DNA of 64,000 nt from a virus (IMGVR_UViG_3300024261_000026:1-64000); one strand, 5' to 3'. Counted from the first letter of the stretch, positions 52,492 to 60,352 are shown. Notes: generated by a model from the sequence alone, not told the origin. A program made the numbers and translations.

Positions 52492-53121
52492 ATGTACAAA
52501 GGAATCTTTTACCCTGTCTTCGCTTTGGTGGTTTTTGTATTTATCGCCATAGGGTGCCTATCACTCAACAGCGACATTCCGGATAAAAGAGAAAGCAATT
52601 GTACTTCTAAGAACGAGCTAACGAGAATACCAGGGTGGAAATATTCTTACCAGATAGAGTCAGACTGCAACATACCTAATCCAGGCGATGTCTCTCTTGC
52701 TTTGCAAGTGTTTTACATAAATTGGTACCAACGGTTCGGAGATCCTGCTGACGCTGTTTTGAATAACCTCAACAACATCGTGGTTGAGTGGAGAGCAAAA
52801 AAGATATATTTCGAGCGTGGATACAGAGTGGACGGAACTTTCATCGAAAATGGGCAAGCAATCGGACTAACTATCGACAAATCTCACATCATTGTGATGA
52901 TGAGTAGGTACCAGAAGATATATGACACTTCTCTGGCTCACGAATTGGTTCATGCTTCGATACGCGCCACAACCGGGCAAAGAGGAGATCCGGATCACGA
53001 GGGTGACAAATATAGCGGATGGACAAAACAACACACATCTCTTATTAAAGAGATAAACGAGATTCTTAGATTAATGGATTTAAATTATGCCGAAGAAAAT
53101 AAAAAGGGTTACGAATTCTAA
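52492..53121 (+). CDS. Lipoprotein with HExxH metallopeptidase-like motif
   Basis: This is a 209-residue protein. The N-terminal hydrophobic stretch ends in a lipobox (AIGC, Cys22), so it should be membrane-anchored and face the periplasm. The C-terminal half has LAHELVHASIRATTGQRGD with H150-E151-x2-H154, a zinc metallopeptidase-type motif, followed by a possible third ligand in DPDHEGD. It may be a surface or cell-wall-acting peptidase. The start codon has no clear ribosome-binding site; a TATAAT-like element overlaps it. Confidence 0.65.
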   Translation: MYKGIFYPVFALVVFVFIAIGCLSLNSDIPDKRESNCTSKNELTRIPGWKYSYQIESDCNIPNPGDVSLALQVFYINWYQRFGDPADAVLNNLNNIVVEWRAKKIYFERGYRVDGTFIENGQAIGLTIDKSHIIVMMSRYQKIYDTSLAHELVHASIRATTGQRGDPDHEGDKYSGWTKQHTSLIKEINEILRLMDLNYAEENKKGYEF

Positions 53122-53344
53122 AAAGCAGGCAAAGAAAGACTTACAGCAAAAAATGAATATGTTCGATAGGCTTCCAGACGAGTGTAGTGCTTGCTTGGCT
53201 CCTTTCAACAAGAAAGATAAAGACATGGTAATGTCGTGGCATGTTGTTGTGAGAGAAGAAGAAGGTATTGTAAGACTTTATTGCCCTGACTGTTGGAGAA
53301 AAGCAACTTCGCTTGTCGAGAGCGTTATAATGGAGGAGAAATGA
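53087..53344 (+). CDS. Small zinc-ribbon protein, conserved
   Basis: This 85-residue protein has a basic N-terminus (MPKKIKRVTNSKKQAKKDLQ) and four cysteines in two pairs (CSAC near residue 33 and CPDCW near residue 68), so it probably binds zinc. It overlaps the lipoprotein gene by 35 bases and runs into the ClpP gene by an ATGA overlap. I recall similar proteins in marine T4-like phages. Function is unknown; nucleic-acid binding is plausible. Confidence 0.7.
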   Translation: MPKKIKRVTNSKKQAKKDLQQKMNMFDRLPDECSACLAPFNKKDKDMVMSWHVVVREEEGIVRLYCPDCWRKATSLVESVIMEEK

Positions 53345-53979
53345 GAAGAAGAGATATGAGAAATGTGAATGAATACTGGGGGACCGGCCCACACGCTGAG
53401 GATGATCCATATAATGGACCAGAAAGCAGCGAAAACCAGGTATCGGTGGCCAACAATAGGATATACTTCTATTCAGAAGTGACACGACCAGAGTGCTTGA
53501 CATTCAATAAGAGCGTCCAGGTGTTATCCGATGCGATGGTGGCGACAGCACACAACTACGGAGTGCCAGTCCCGCCAATAAACATGCATATCAACTCTTA
53601 TGGTGGCAGTGTGTTCGCTGGACTATCGTCGGTTGATAGCATCCTTGCCGCACCGTGTCCTACCCACTCTATTGTCGAGGGGTGCGCCGCATCTGCCGCT
53701 ACCATTATGAGTGTGGTGGCCAATAAGAGATCTATACGAGAGAACTCGTTTATGTTGATACACCAGTTGTCTTCTGGGATGTGGGGTAAGTATGAGGAAC
53801 TAAAAGATGATATGAGGAATAACGAAGTGCTTATGAGTACGATTAAATCAATCTACACAAAGCACACCCAAATTCCCAAGAAGCAACTTTCCGACATTCT
53901 CAAGCACGATCTATGGTTTGATGCAAAGACATGTCTGGAGTATGGTCTAGTTGATGAGATACTGAGTTTAGGCAAGTGA
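53341..53979 (+). CDS. clpP: ClpP-like serine protease
   Basis: This 212-residue protein starts at ATG 53341 with GGAGGAGAA upstream. The family blocks are visible: NMHINSYGGSVFAGL (oxyanion glycines), EGCAAS118A with the catalytic serine, LIH141 with the catalytic histidine, and KHD190LWFD near the catalytic Asp, then CLEYGLVDEI. ClpP is a barrel protease that works with a AAA+ unfoldase, none of which is seen here, so it may use the host ClpX or ClpA. Head maturation has its own protease (gp21), so ClpP probably serves regulation. Confidence 0.88.
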   Translation: MRRRDMRNVNEYWGTGPHAEDDPYNGPESSENQVSVANNRIYFYSEVTRPECLTFNKSVQVLSDAMVATAHNYGVPVPPINMHINSYGGSVFAGLSSVDSILAAPCPTHSIVEGCAASAATIMSVVANKRSIRENSFMLIHQLSSGMWGKYEELKDDMRNNEVLMSTIKSIYTKHTQIPKKQLSDILKHDLWFDAKTCLEYGLVDEILSLGK

Positions 53980-54278
53980 TTATTGGGTTTGAAGACACGG
54001 ACACCACTTATGCCAATCTGCTAATCAAGTTGAAACACGAGGGAATCACAAAGCGGCAGTTTTTTAGGGGCGTTGTCGCATCTTTTCTGGAAGACGATCC
54101 TAGTTTCATAGAATACATAATAGATTTCAAGAAAAGAAAAAACCTTTATGTAAAAAACAAGCAGAAAACACTTGACAAAGAGAGAAAAGTGTCTCATAAT
54201 ATAGAGAAGAAGTTTAGACTATCAGAAGACGAGATTGAAGATATGTTTGATATGCTTGAAGAGGAGATGGATTTATGA
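53976..54278 (+). CDS. Small helical protein, unknown
   Basis: This 100-residue protein starts at GTG 53976, overlapping the ClpP stop codon. The helices EGITKRQFFRGVVASFLEDD and IEYIIDFKKRKNL suggest a small DNA-binding or adaptor protein. The C-terminus (LSEDEIEDMFDMLEEEMD) is very acidic. It overlaps the next gene by ATGA. A sigma70-type promoter lies within it. No family is recognised. Confidence 0.6.
   Translation: MIIGFEDTDTTYANLLIKLKHEGITKRQFFRGVVASFLEDDPSFIEYIIDFKKRKNLYVKNKQKTLDKERKVSHNIEKKFRLSEDEIEDMFDMLEEEMDL
54172..54200 (+). promoter_or_regulatory. Sigma70-type promoter inside the small helical gene
   Basis: TTGACA (54172-54177), a 17-base spacer and CATAAT (54195-54200). It would give the sigma-like Cys-rich gene at 54275 its own transcript. 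Confidence 0.6.
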
Positions 54279-54514
54279 AGGAGTGTGCCAGTAAGTGCAT
54301 GAGTGCTGACACAGCGTGCGAAAAGATGGATTGCCGAATGTGGGTGGATCACGAGGAAGAGTATAATTGCGCACTGGTGTCCATCCAGAGGAATGGCGAT
54401 ATGACTTTGCATGAGGTTGCTGACAGGATGAAGATTAGTTATGTAAGAGTGAAACAGATTCAAGATAAGGCGCTGGAAAAGGTAGGCAAAAGATTGGTTG
54501 CTATGGAGAAATGA
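54275..54514 (+). CDS. Cys-rich protein with sigma-region-4-like helix-turn-helix
   Basis: This is a 79-residue protein. The N-terminal part has cysteines at 4, 8, 15, 20 and 32, a possible metal- or cluster-binding knot. Residues 44-72 read TLHEVADRMKISYVRVKQIQ followed by DKALEKVGK. This matches the region 4.2 helix-turn-helix of sigma70 factors (TLEEVGxxxxxTRERVRQIE-type). T4 uses gp55, gp33 and gp45 for late transcription, so this may be a late factor that reads the ACTAYTTAY motif. That link is inference. It is coupled to the upstream gene by ATGA. Confidence 0.6.
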   Translation: MKECASKCMSADTACEKMDCRMWVDHEEEYNCALVSIQRNGDMTLHEVADRMKISYVRVKQIQDKALEKVGKRLVAMEK

Positions 54515-54537
54515 AAAGGGTTTTTCTAAATCTGGAT

Positions 54538-54549
54538 ACTACTTATTAG
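54538..54549 (+). promoter_or_regulatory. Late-promoter-like motif ACTACTTATTAG
   Basis: The motif lies 54 bases before ATG 54604 and gives a longer leader than most copies. Confidence 0.5.
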
Positions 54550-54603
54550 TGATTTGGAATTTCTATGCCACGATGATGGCGCTTTAGAGGGAGAAAGTGA
54601 AAT

Positions 54604-55194
54604 ATGTCTAAGAAAAGTTTACTAGAAGAAGGATCGGTTCGTCAATTTATGAAGTTGGCTAACCTCACTCCTTTGTCAGATAATTTCGTTAGCGAAACAT
54701 ATGTCAAAGAAGAGGAAGAAGTCAGCGAAGAAGTCAGCGAAGAAGTCAACGAAGAAGTTGTTGATGAAGACGTGACAGAAGAAGTTGTCAAAGAAGAGTT
54801 TGAAGAGGAAGAGGCAGAGATGTCTGCCGAAATGCCCTTCGAAGAGCCAGCTGCTGAACCAGAGATGGATATGGCAGAAGAACCACCCGCCGCAGGAGGT
54901 GATATTGCAGGGTTGGTCAAGGCGATTGCTGATGCTATCAGTGCTCACACTGGAGTAGAGGTTGCTGTCTCAGGAGAAGCAGAAGAAGCAGGCGAAGAAG
55001 CGGAACTTGAAGAGCCAGGCGAGGAAGCAGAAGCAGAAGCGGGCGAAATGGAATTTGCCGCCGAAGAAGACGAAGCGATTGAGGACGAAGCACCCGCAAT
55101 GCGAGATGAATATGAAGAGAGTTTGAATCTGGATGCCATCGTCGCAGAAGTCACCAAGCGAGTCAAGAAGCGATTATCTAAGTCAAAGAAATAA
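54604..55194 (+). CDS. Acidic low-complexity late protein, probably virion or prohead core
   Basis: This is a 196-residue protein. The N-terminus MSKKSLLEEGSVRQFMKLAN looks like a conserved helical targeting segment, and LLEE holds a potential gp21-type site. Residues 35-160 are mostly Glu, Ala, Val and Pro in repeated EEVSEEVSEEV-like units. A basic helix (VAEVTKRVKKRLSKSKK) ends the protein. Such acidic coils are typical of prohead core proteins. A late motif precedes it, a GAGGGAG site is present, and a terminator follows. Confidence 0.7.
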   Translation: MSKKSLLEEGSVRQFMKLANLTPLSDNFVSETYVKEEEEVSEEVSEEVNEEVVDEDVTEEVVKEEFEEEEAEMSAEMPFEEPAAEPEMDMAEEPPAAGGDIAGLVKAIADAISAHTGVEVAVSGEAEEAGEEAELEEPGEEAEAEAGEMEFAAEEDEAIEDEAPAMRDEYEESLNLDAIVAEVTKRVKKRLSKSKK

Positions 55195-55223
55195 GATACC
55201 CGTAATAACTACATTACAATGAA

Positions 55224-55257
55224 AAACCACCTGTGCCCTTTAGCAGGTGGTTTTTTT
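55224..55257 (+). terminator. Terminator after the acidic late gene
   Basis: A 10-bp stem AAACCACCTG/CAGGTGGTTT with a 10-base loop runs into a T tract. It is the strongest terminator of this region. Confidence 0.9.
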
Positions 55258-55288
55258 ATGCCCTAGAGCAGAAACACATCTGCTTAGA

Positions 55289-55300
55289 ACTACTTATAAG
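55289..55300 (+). promoter_or_regulatory. Late-promoter-like motif ACTACTTATAAG
   Basis: The motif lies 45 bases before ATG 55346, directly after a strong terminator. Confidence 0.6.
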
Positions 55301-55345
55301 CGAAGAGATTCGCAAACAAATACAATCCGAAAGGGAGAAAATAAA

Positions 55346-57475
55346 ATGAAAGATGGCGCCAAAACATTATCAGAGTTCATTGATAGAGAGTTAGGCATAA
55401 ATCCAAAGAAAAGTGTTAATGCAAAGAAGCACCCTCTATTAGAGTTTATTGATAAAGAGATAGAGGGTTTTTTGGGGATTCTGAAGGAGGGCGCCTCATC
55501 TTTGAGTGGTCCCGAAGCGGAGGCAAATCTTACTGCACTAGGACATAAACCTCCCGCTGGAACTGCTGGTGCTACTGTTTATGAGACTTGCGCCCTTATT
55601 GTGGCGAAACTGGATGGCGACCGAACCCTTCCAACCACAGAAGAGATCAGCTCGCTGGCCAACGAACACGAAAGTGTGGATATGATCCCCAAAGGCGCCG
55701 CTTGGATGCAGAAAGTTTTGAAGGATCCGGAGGCGCATGATGCGTTGCCCCCCTTCATCCAGTGGGTAGGCGGCGACATCAAGAAACTTCCTCCTGTCAA
55801 AAAATGGGGCACTGGGTTGAGTCTGATCAACGCCAGCATTGGGGATTACTATTCGGCCATTGCTAACCACACGGATGCCGAAAAACTTAACTTTACGAAA
55901 TCAGAAAGAAAAGATATAAAACCGAATACGGCAGACATGGTTATTGTTACCAAGGGCACTAGAGGCGATCTCTTGACGGCGCTAGCAGAAAACAAATCCG
56001 TGGAAGCTAACGAAAAGACGGGTGTTGTTACGGTGGGGGGAGACATAGAATTTATACAGGTTTCGCTTAAGAAATCTAAGAAAGGCGCCAGAATCGGCAA
56101 ACTTTCTAGGACATTCAATGATTACCTGGGACAATTGTCGGTATCGCCAGAGCAACTTATGAAGACGGCAGGATTAGATATGTCGTTGGGGCGCATGAGG
56201 GATGAGGGCGCAGCGCTAGATATTTTTATTGCAGCAATCGCTTATGCAGCAGGCGACATTAAAAAACAGGACCAACTGTCGGCGAACACAGATCAGTTGG
56301 GCGCGTGGATGCGAGAAACCCACGGTGATAACTGGTGGAAACTATCAGAGGAAAAGTTAATAGCGTCCGGAGTTATGTACTATGACCAAGAAATCGCCGG
56401 AGGACTCAATGAAGGTGCGTTCGCTGATTTCGCCAAAAAGGGATTGGGGTTTATCAAATCAGCATATGAAAAAGTAAAAGAATTCATTTCTGGACTCGCC
56501 AAGAAGGTTTGGGGCGCGGGACAGTCCGCCGCCACAGAAGCGGCCGGCACCGAAATGAATGAGGCGGGTGATGAACTCTTTCACCTCTTGCAATCAATGG
56601 AGGGTGCGGAAAACCTAAGCGAAGGAGAAAGAACACAAATCACGGTAGAACTCTATAACCAAGTGAAAGCATTGAGCGAAGTGATGTTGTCACCAGCAAA
56701 CTCGGGTCAATTTGAAAAAGAAAGAAAGATGATGATTGAAAAGATTGATGCCATCAATGGGTTGTCAGGCGGACCAGATTTGGTTAGATTTATAGATGGA
56801 AACTCTGAATTTTCGAAGGATAACATCGCCGCCTTTCGGAAGTCTGCCGAAGCTTTGCTAGAATACATGGGTGACACCACCGATGTAGGAAAAGAGGATT
56901 ATGATGAACCTGCAAAAGGAAGACCCAGGATGGAAAGAGTTATAGAAAAAACTCTTTTGGCAAACTGCGTAAAACTATGCACCAATTTCGCCTCCTTCCA
57001 GACTCTCAATCAGATGCTCCAACAAATCTTAAATAGCAGCAAGACTGCCGAAGAGGCGAGATCCGCCCTGGTTCAAACCTCTGTTGACACCATTGCTGAT
57101 GCGAAATTTGGCAACACCAAACTCCCTCTATTCATCGCTTATGGAACTGGCGACGGGGTATGGGGACCAAAGACTGTAGAACAATACAAGGAATCTTCGA
57201 AAAAGGATATCGAAAAGGGGAAATTTGATAAATATCCTCTCATGGAAATTCAGGTTGGCAAGAGCAGCGCCAAGATGCTGGATGGATCAGAACCAAACTA
57301 TAATGCTTTTTACGTCTCTATGATGACGGGAGCGAGGATGAGCGAGAAGACTCAATCCCTTGAGCCCGTTTATTTGAAATTGCAGTTTATCAACAGGTTG
57401 GCCAACTTTAGTTACAAGATAGAGGGAATGGCAGAAGAAACCGCTTCCAAATTTAAAATCAATCCATACTCATAA
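55346..57475 (+). CDS. Large late protein, possible PD-(D/E)XK-like core, internal virion candidate
   Basis: This is a 709-residue protein from ATG 55346 with AAGGGAGAAAA upstream. The N-terminus repeats a short LSEFIDRE/LLEFIDKE motif. Residues 190-260 hold ADMVIV (Asp197) followed by a strand and IQVSLKKSKKGARIGKL (Q238, S240, K242). That spacing could form a degenerate PD-(D/E)XK nuclease core, and similar SLKK-GAQL segments occur in marine phage virion proteins. A C-terminal conserved-looking block (NYNAFYVSMMTGA, VYLKLQFINRL) follows. Size and late motif suggest a packaged, injected protein. Function is unproven. Confidence 0.6.
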   Translation: MKDGAKTLSEFIDRELGINPKKSVNAKKHPLLEFIDKEIEGFLGILKEGASSLSGPEAEANLTALGHKPPAGTAGATVYETCALIVAKLDGDRTLPTTEEISSLANEHESVDMIPKGAAWMQKVLKDPEAHDALPPFIQWVGGDIKKLPPVKKWGTGLSLINASIGDYYSAIANHTDAEKLNFTKSERKDIKPNTADMVIVTKGTRGDLLTALAENKSVEANEKTGVVTVGGDIEFIQVSLKKSKKGARIGKLSRTFNDYLGQLSVSPEQLMKTAGLDMSLGRMRDEGAALDIFIAAIAYAAGDIKKQDQLSANTDQLGAWMRETHGDNWWKLSEEKLIASGVMYYDQEIAGGLNEGAFADFAKKGLGFIKSAYEKVKEFISGLAKKVWGAGQSAATEAAGTEMNEAGDELFHLLQSMEGAENLSEGERTQITVELYNQVKALSEVMLSPANSGQFEKERKMMIEKIDAINGLSGGPDLVRFIDGNSEFSKDNIAAFRKSAEALLEYMGDTTDVGKEDYDEPAKGRPRMERVIEKTLLANCVKLCTNFASFQTLNQMLQQILNSSKTAEEARSALVQTSVDTIADAKFGNTKLPLFIAYGTGDGVWGPKTVEQYKESSKKDIEKGKFDKYPLMEIQVGKSSAKMLDGSEPNYNAFYVSMMTGARMSEKTQSLEPVYLKLQFINRLANFSYKIEGMAEETASKFKINPYS

Positions 57476-57481
57476 TATCCC

Positions 57482-57510
57482 TTGACAACCACATAAGATG
57501 CGAGTATAAT
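57482..57510 (+). promoter_or_regulatory. Sigma70-type promoter of the Mom-like gene
   Basis: TTGACA (57482-57487), a 17-base spacer and TATAAT (57505-57510), all consensus. It lies just after a late gene and drives the Mom-like/GroEL operon. It lacks the TGATCTG element. Confidence 0.85.
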
Positions 57511-57541
57511 AGAACAGATCACTTTATTGATCGGAGGAACA

Positions 57542-58456
57542 ATGTCAGATCCACACAAAAGATGGAAAGACTACGATAAAGAACATTGCTGGCAGTATCA
57601 GATGAGAGAGGATAATCTCGGGGAAGATCTTCAAAATCTCCCTCCGTGGGTTGATTATAGAGAATTATCCACAAAAGATTTCGATTTTGAATATGTGGAC
57701 AAATCGGAAAAAGAGAAGTGCGATGAGATTCGTGATTTTATAAAGAAGCATGAGTGGCTAGGTAAACTACCAAATAGACCTACTCATCGATTTACTGCTC
57801 GCCTCAAGGAAGGAAGCATCCTCGCTGGCGTTATTATTATGGCAGTGCCGAATACATTTTCCCATTTGCTCGGGAAAGAAAACAGCAACCTTGAAAAACT
57901 AATCTCTCGTGGTGCATGCATTAGTTGGTCACCTAAGAATCTTGGATCGTGGCTGATAATGAAGTCTGTCAAGTGGATGGTTCAAAATACCGAGTTTAGG
58001 TATTTCACGGCATACTCCGATCCGGAAGCGAAAGAACTTGGAACGATCTATCAGGCGTGTAATTTCCTTTACCTAGGTAAGGGCGCAGGAGTGACAAAGC
58101 AATACTTTGATCCGAACAATCCCAAACAAGGGTGGTTTAGCGGGAGAGAGTTCAGAAAGAAATCAAAGTATTACAGATACGCCCAGGAGGTAGGCATCAG
58201 CAAGGAGCAATGGGCAAAGTGGATGAAGAAGTATAGCCCAGATTGGAATCTTGTGCCGACAATGGCGAAAAGTATGGTCAAGGAAAGAGAAAGAATATAT
58301 CGAGATAGTTGCCATGTTCGAGAGGTAGTTTCGAAGCACAAATATGTCTATATTCTCGGGAAAAGCAAGAAAGAGACAAAAAAGTTGAAACAAATCTTTA
58401 AAGAAAAGAACCCAAAATTGTATGATATGTCATACCCCGCTCATCGCGGGGAATAA
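57542..58456 (+). CDS. Mom-like GNAT-fold DNA modification protein
   Basis: This is a 304-residue protein from ATG 57542 with GGAGG upstream. The central region reads ILAGVIIMAVPN, then a strand, CISWSPKNLGSWLIMKSVKW, then AYSDPEAKELGTIYQACNF and LYLGKGAG. This order resembles phage Mu Mom, a GNAT-related enzyme that adds a carbamoylmethyl group to adenines and blocks restriction. A basic C-terminal tail (KSKKETKKLKQIF) may bind DNA. It sits in one operon with GroEL. It could also be an ordinary GNAT acetyltransferase. Confidence 0.65.
   Translation: MSDPHKRWKDYDKEHCWQYQMREDNLGEDLQNLPPWVDYRELSTKDFDFEYVDKSEKEKCDEIRDFIKKHEWLGKLPNRPTHRFTARLKEGSILAGVIIMAVPNTFSHLLGKENSNLEKLISRGACISWSPKNLGSWLIMKSVKWMVQNTEFRYFTAYSDPEAKELGTIYQACNFLYLGKGAGVTKQYFDPNNPKQGWFSGREFRKKSKYYRYAQEVGISKEQWAKWMKKYSPDWNLVPTMAKSMVKERERIYRDSCHVREVVSKHKYVYILGKSKKETKKLKQIFKEKNPKLYDMSYPAHRGE
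58435..58451 (+). other. Hairpin at the end of the Mom-like gene
   Basis: A 6-bp GC stem CCCCGC/GCGGGG with loop TCATC includes the last codons of the gene. No T tract follows, so it is probably a processing or stabilising hairpin rather than a terminator, and GroEL is likely co-transcribed. Confidence 0.45.
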
Positions 58457-58467
58457 CTGGAGGAACA

Positions 58468-60039
58468 ATGTCGAAAGAGTATCTCGATACGCAAAAAGGT
58501 CTAAACCAAAAGATATTAGACGGAATAAACAAACTGGCAGATAATGTCGCCGCCACAATGGGACCAAGAGGAAGAAATGTCATCCTCCACCCCAAGAACG
58601 GCAACCCAATAATCACGAAAGATGGAGTAACTGTTGCACGATTTATCGACTTCGATGATCCATTTGAAAACGTGGGTGCACAAGTAATCAAACAAGCGAG
58701 CGAGGAAACCAATGCCAGAGCAGGTGACGGCACCACAACTGCTATTGTCTTGTCGCGAGCAATCTTTGTGGAAGCACAAAAGCACATTGCAGCAGGAGCG
58801 TCCCCGGTTGAACTCAAGAGGGGAATTGATAAGGCGACTGATGTGATAGTCAGTAACCTTAAGACCATCGCGAAGAAGGTGACGAAGCTCGAAGACATTG
58901 AAGACATCGCCACAATATCAGCGAATGGCGACAGAACCATTGGCAAACTTATTTCAACAGCAATAGACATGATAGGAAAGGATGGGTCCATTACTATAGA
59001 GGATGGGAAGTCGCTTGAGACGAGCCTAGACGTCGTAGAAGGGTTTAGATTTGACAGTGGGTATGCCGCAGGTGCATTCGTCACAGACGAGCGTAGAGGC
59101 GTCCTCAAGCACAATGATCCACTATTCCTTATCACTGATGAAAAGATAGAATTTGTTGAAGATATCCTCCCAGTTCTAGAACTAATCGCCAGAGATGGGC
59201 GCCCACTGATTGTGGTAGCAGAAGACATCGAAGGGCAAGCACTCGCTGCAATGATTATGAATGCAGTGAGAGGAACTATGAAGGTCGCGGCAATCAAAGC
59301 ACCTAGGTATGGCGAGGAGCGCCGAGGCATCTTAGAAGACTTAGCTATCAGCGTGGGAGCGACATTTGTTTCTCGCGCATCAGGTCTGAAGATGAAGGAT
59401 GTTAAGTTATCTCACTTGGGTAGCGCGAAGACTGTTGAGGCGTCCAAAGTAATGACAACGATTGTTGGCGGAAAGGGCGATGATGCTTTGGTTGGGGAGC
59501 GCATCGATCTGCTTAAAGCGCAATTTGAACAGACAGACAACATGCAGGTGTGCGAGAGAATTCAGGAGCGCATCACCAGGTTAGCGAGCGGTATCGCCAT
59601 TATTAATGTGGGGGGTAACACCGAGGTTGAGATGGTGGAGAAGAAGCACCGAATCGAGGACGCCCTAGAGGCGGTGAAGTCAGCGCAGCAAGAGGGGATG
59701 GTCTCCGGCGGCGGCATGGCACTGCTTGCTGCATCCAAGAACATAGAGATAGACGCCACGAACGCAGATCAGGAACTAGGAGCGAAGATAATCCTTAAAG
59801 CGGTTGAAGATCCGCTGCGCCAAATGGCTCTGAACGCAGGGAATAAACCAGACGTTATCCTGGAAAAGGCATTCTCGGCAAAAGAAGGGGAAGGGTTTGA
59901 TTTGGCGACAGGCGAGATAGTAAATCTGATGGAGAAGGGTATTATAGATCCGGTAAAAGTAACTAGGTGTGCCCTTCAGAACGCCGCATCGGCAATCGGG
60001 ACGCTAATTACTACCAGTCATGCAATTATAGATAAATAG
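58468..60039 (+). CDS. groEL: GroEL-like chaperonin
   Basis: This 523-residue protein has the Hsp60 layout: MGPRGRNVIL, ITKDGVTVAR, the ATP-site GDGTTT (86-91, Asp87 equivalent to E. coli), an intermediate domain, VSGGGMALLAA, and the C-terminal block VKVTRCALQNAASAIGTLIT. The usual GGM-rich tail is absent, and the protein is slightly shorter than E. coli GroEL (548). It should form the folding chamber with the GroES-like protein at 43.6 kb and may fold gp23. GGAGG precedes ATG 58468. Confidence 0.92.
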   Translation: MSKEYLDTQKGLNQKILDGINKLADNVAATMGPRGRNVILHPKNGNPIITKDGVTVARFIDFDDPFENVGAQVIKQASEETNARAGDGTTTAIVLSRAIFVEAQKHIAAGASPVELKRGIDKATDVIVSNLKTIAKKVTKLEDIEDIATISANGDRTIGKLISTAIDMIGKDGSITIEDGKSLETSLDVVEGFRFDSGYAAGAFVTDERRGVLKHNDPLFLITDEKIEFVEDILPVLELIARDGRPLIVVAEDIEGQALAAMIMNAVRGTMKVAAIKAPRYGEERRGILEDLAISVGATFVSRASGLKMKDVKLSHLGSAKTVEASKVMTTIVGGKGDDALVGERIDLLKAQFEQTDNMQVCERIQERITRLASGIAIINVGGNTEVEMVEKKHRIEDALEAVKSAQQEGMVSGGGMALLAASKNIEIDATNADQELGAKIILKAVEDPLRQMALNAGNKPDVILEKAFSAKEGEGFDLATGEIVNLMEKGIIDPVKVTRCALQNAASAIGTLITTSHAIIDK

Positions 60040-60041
60040 CA

Positions 60042-60051
60042 ACTATTTATA
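60042..60051 (+). promoter_or_regulatory. Late-promoter-like motif ACTATTTATA
   Basis: The motif overlaps the start of the short gap after GroEL and lies 22 bases before ATG 60074. It suits a lysis gene that must be expressed late. Confidence 0.6.
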
Positions 60052-60073
60052 CACATTGCGCGAGGTACCTGTG

Positions 60074-60346
60074 ATGGAAGATTCCACTAAAGAGATATGT
60101 TTGACAGTGATGGACGGCAAGTTGGATAAACTGAGCATGAAGATCGATGAAGTGAAGGAAAAACAAGAAGACATGGCAGAGGATATCTCCAAAGTAAAAG
60201 AGGCGGTATACCATCCAGATGAAGGTCTGTACGCGAGAATAAGAGAGTTAGAGGGTTGGAAGAATACATCATCTAAGGTGATGTGGATGCTCATTTCTTC
60301 CATGATAGGTGTTGTATCTTATATAGCAACGAAAATACTTGGATAA
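60074..60346 (+). CDS. Holin candidate (XhlA-like coiled coil plus one TM)
   Basis: This is a 90-residue protein from ATG 60074, with GAGGT eight bases upstream; GTG 60071 and TTG 60056 are alternatives. An N-terminal coiled coil (residues 10-45) is followed by GLYARIRELEGWKNTSSKVM and one transmembrane segment (residues 68-88). This soluble-coil plus single-helix design occurs in XhlA-like and holin-type small phage proteins. A late motif precedes it. No endolysin gene is recognised in this window. Confidence 0.55.
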   Translation: MEDSTKEICLTVMDGKLDKLSMKIDEVKEKQEDMAEDISKVKEAVYHPDEGLYARIRELEGWKNTSSKVMWMLISSMIGVVSYIATKILG

Positions 60347-60352
60347 AAAAGG

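Noticed and set aside
52464-52493. TTGACA-18-TATAAT promoter overlapping the lipoprotein start
   Set aside because: The -10 overlaps the ATG at 52492, so the transcript would start inside the gene. The TTGACA is inside the methylase coding region. The nearby TTACTTATAA also resembles the late motif, so the site is ambiguous.
55247-55345. Upstream start for the 709-residue late protein
   Set aside because: The extension starts in a terminator T tract and covers the late promoter motif. ATG 55346 has a good ribosome-binding site.
58398-59330. Minus-strand frame of 310 residues within GroEL
   Set aside because: GroEL on the + strand is certain, and the opposite frame has no recognisable features.
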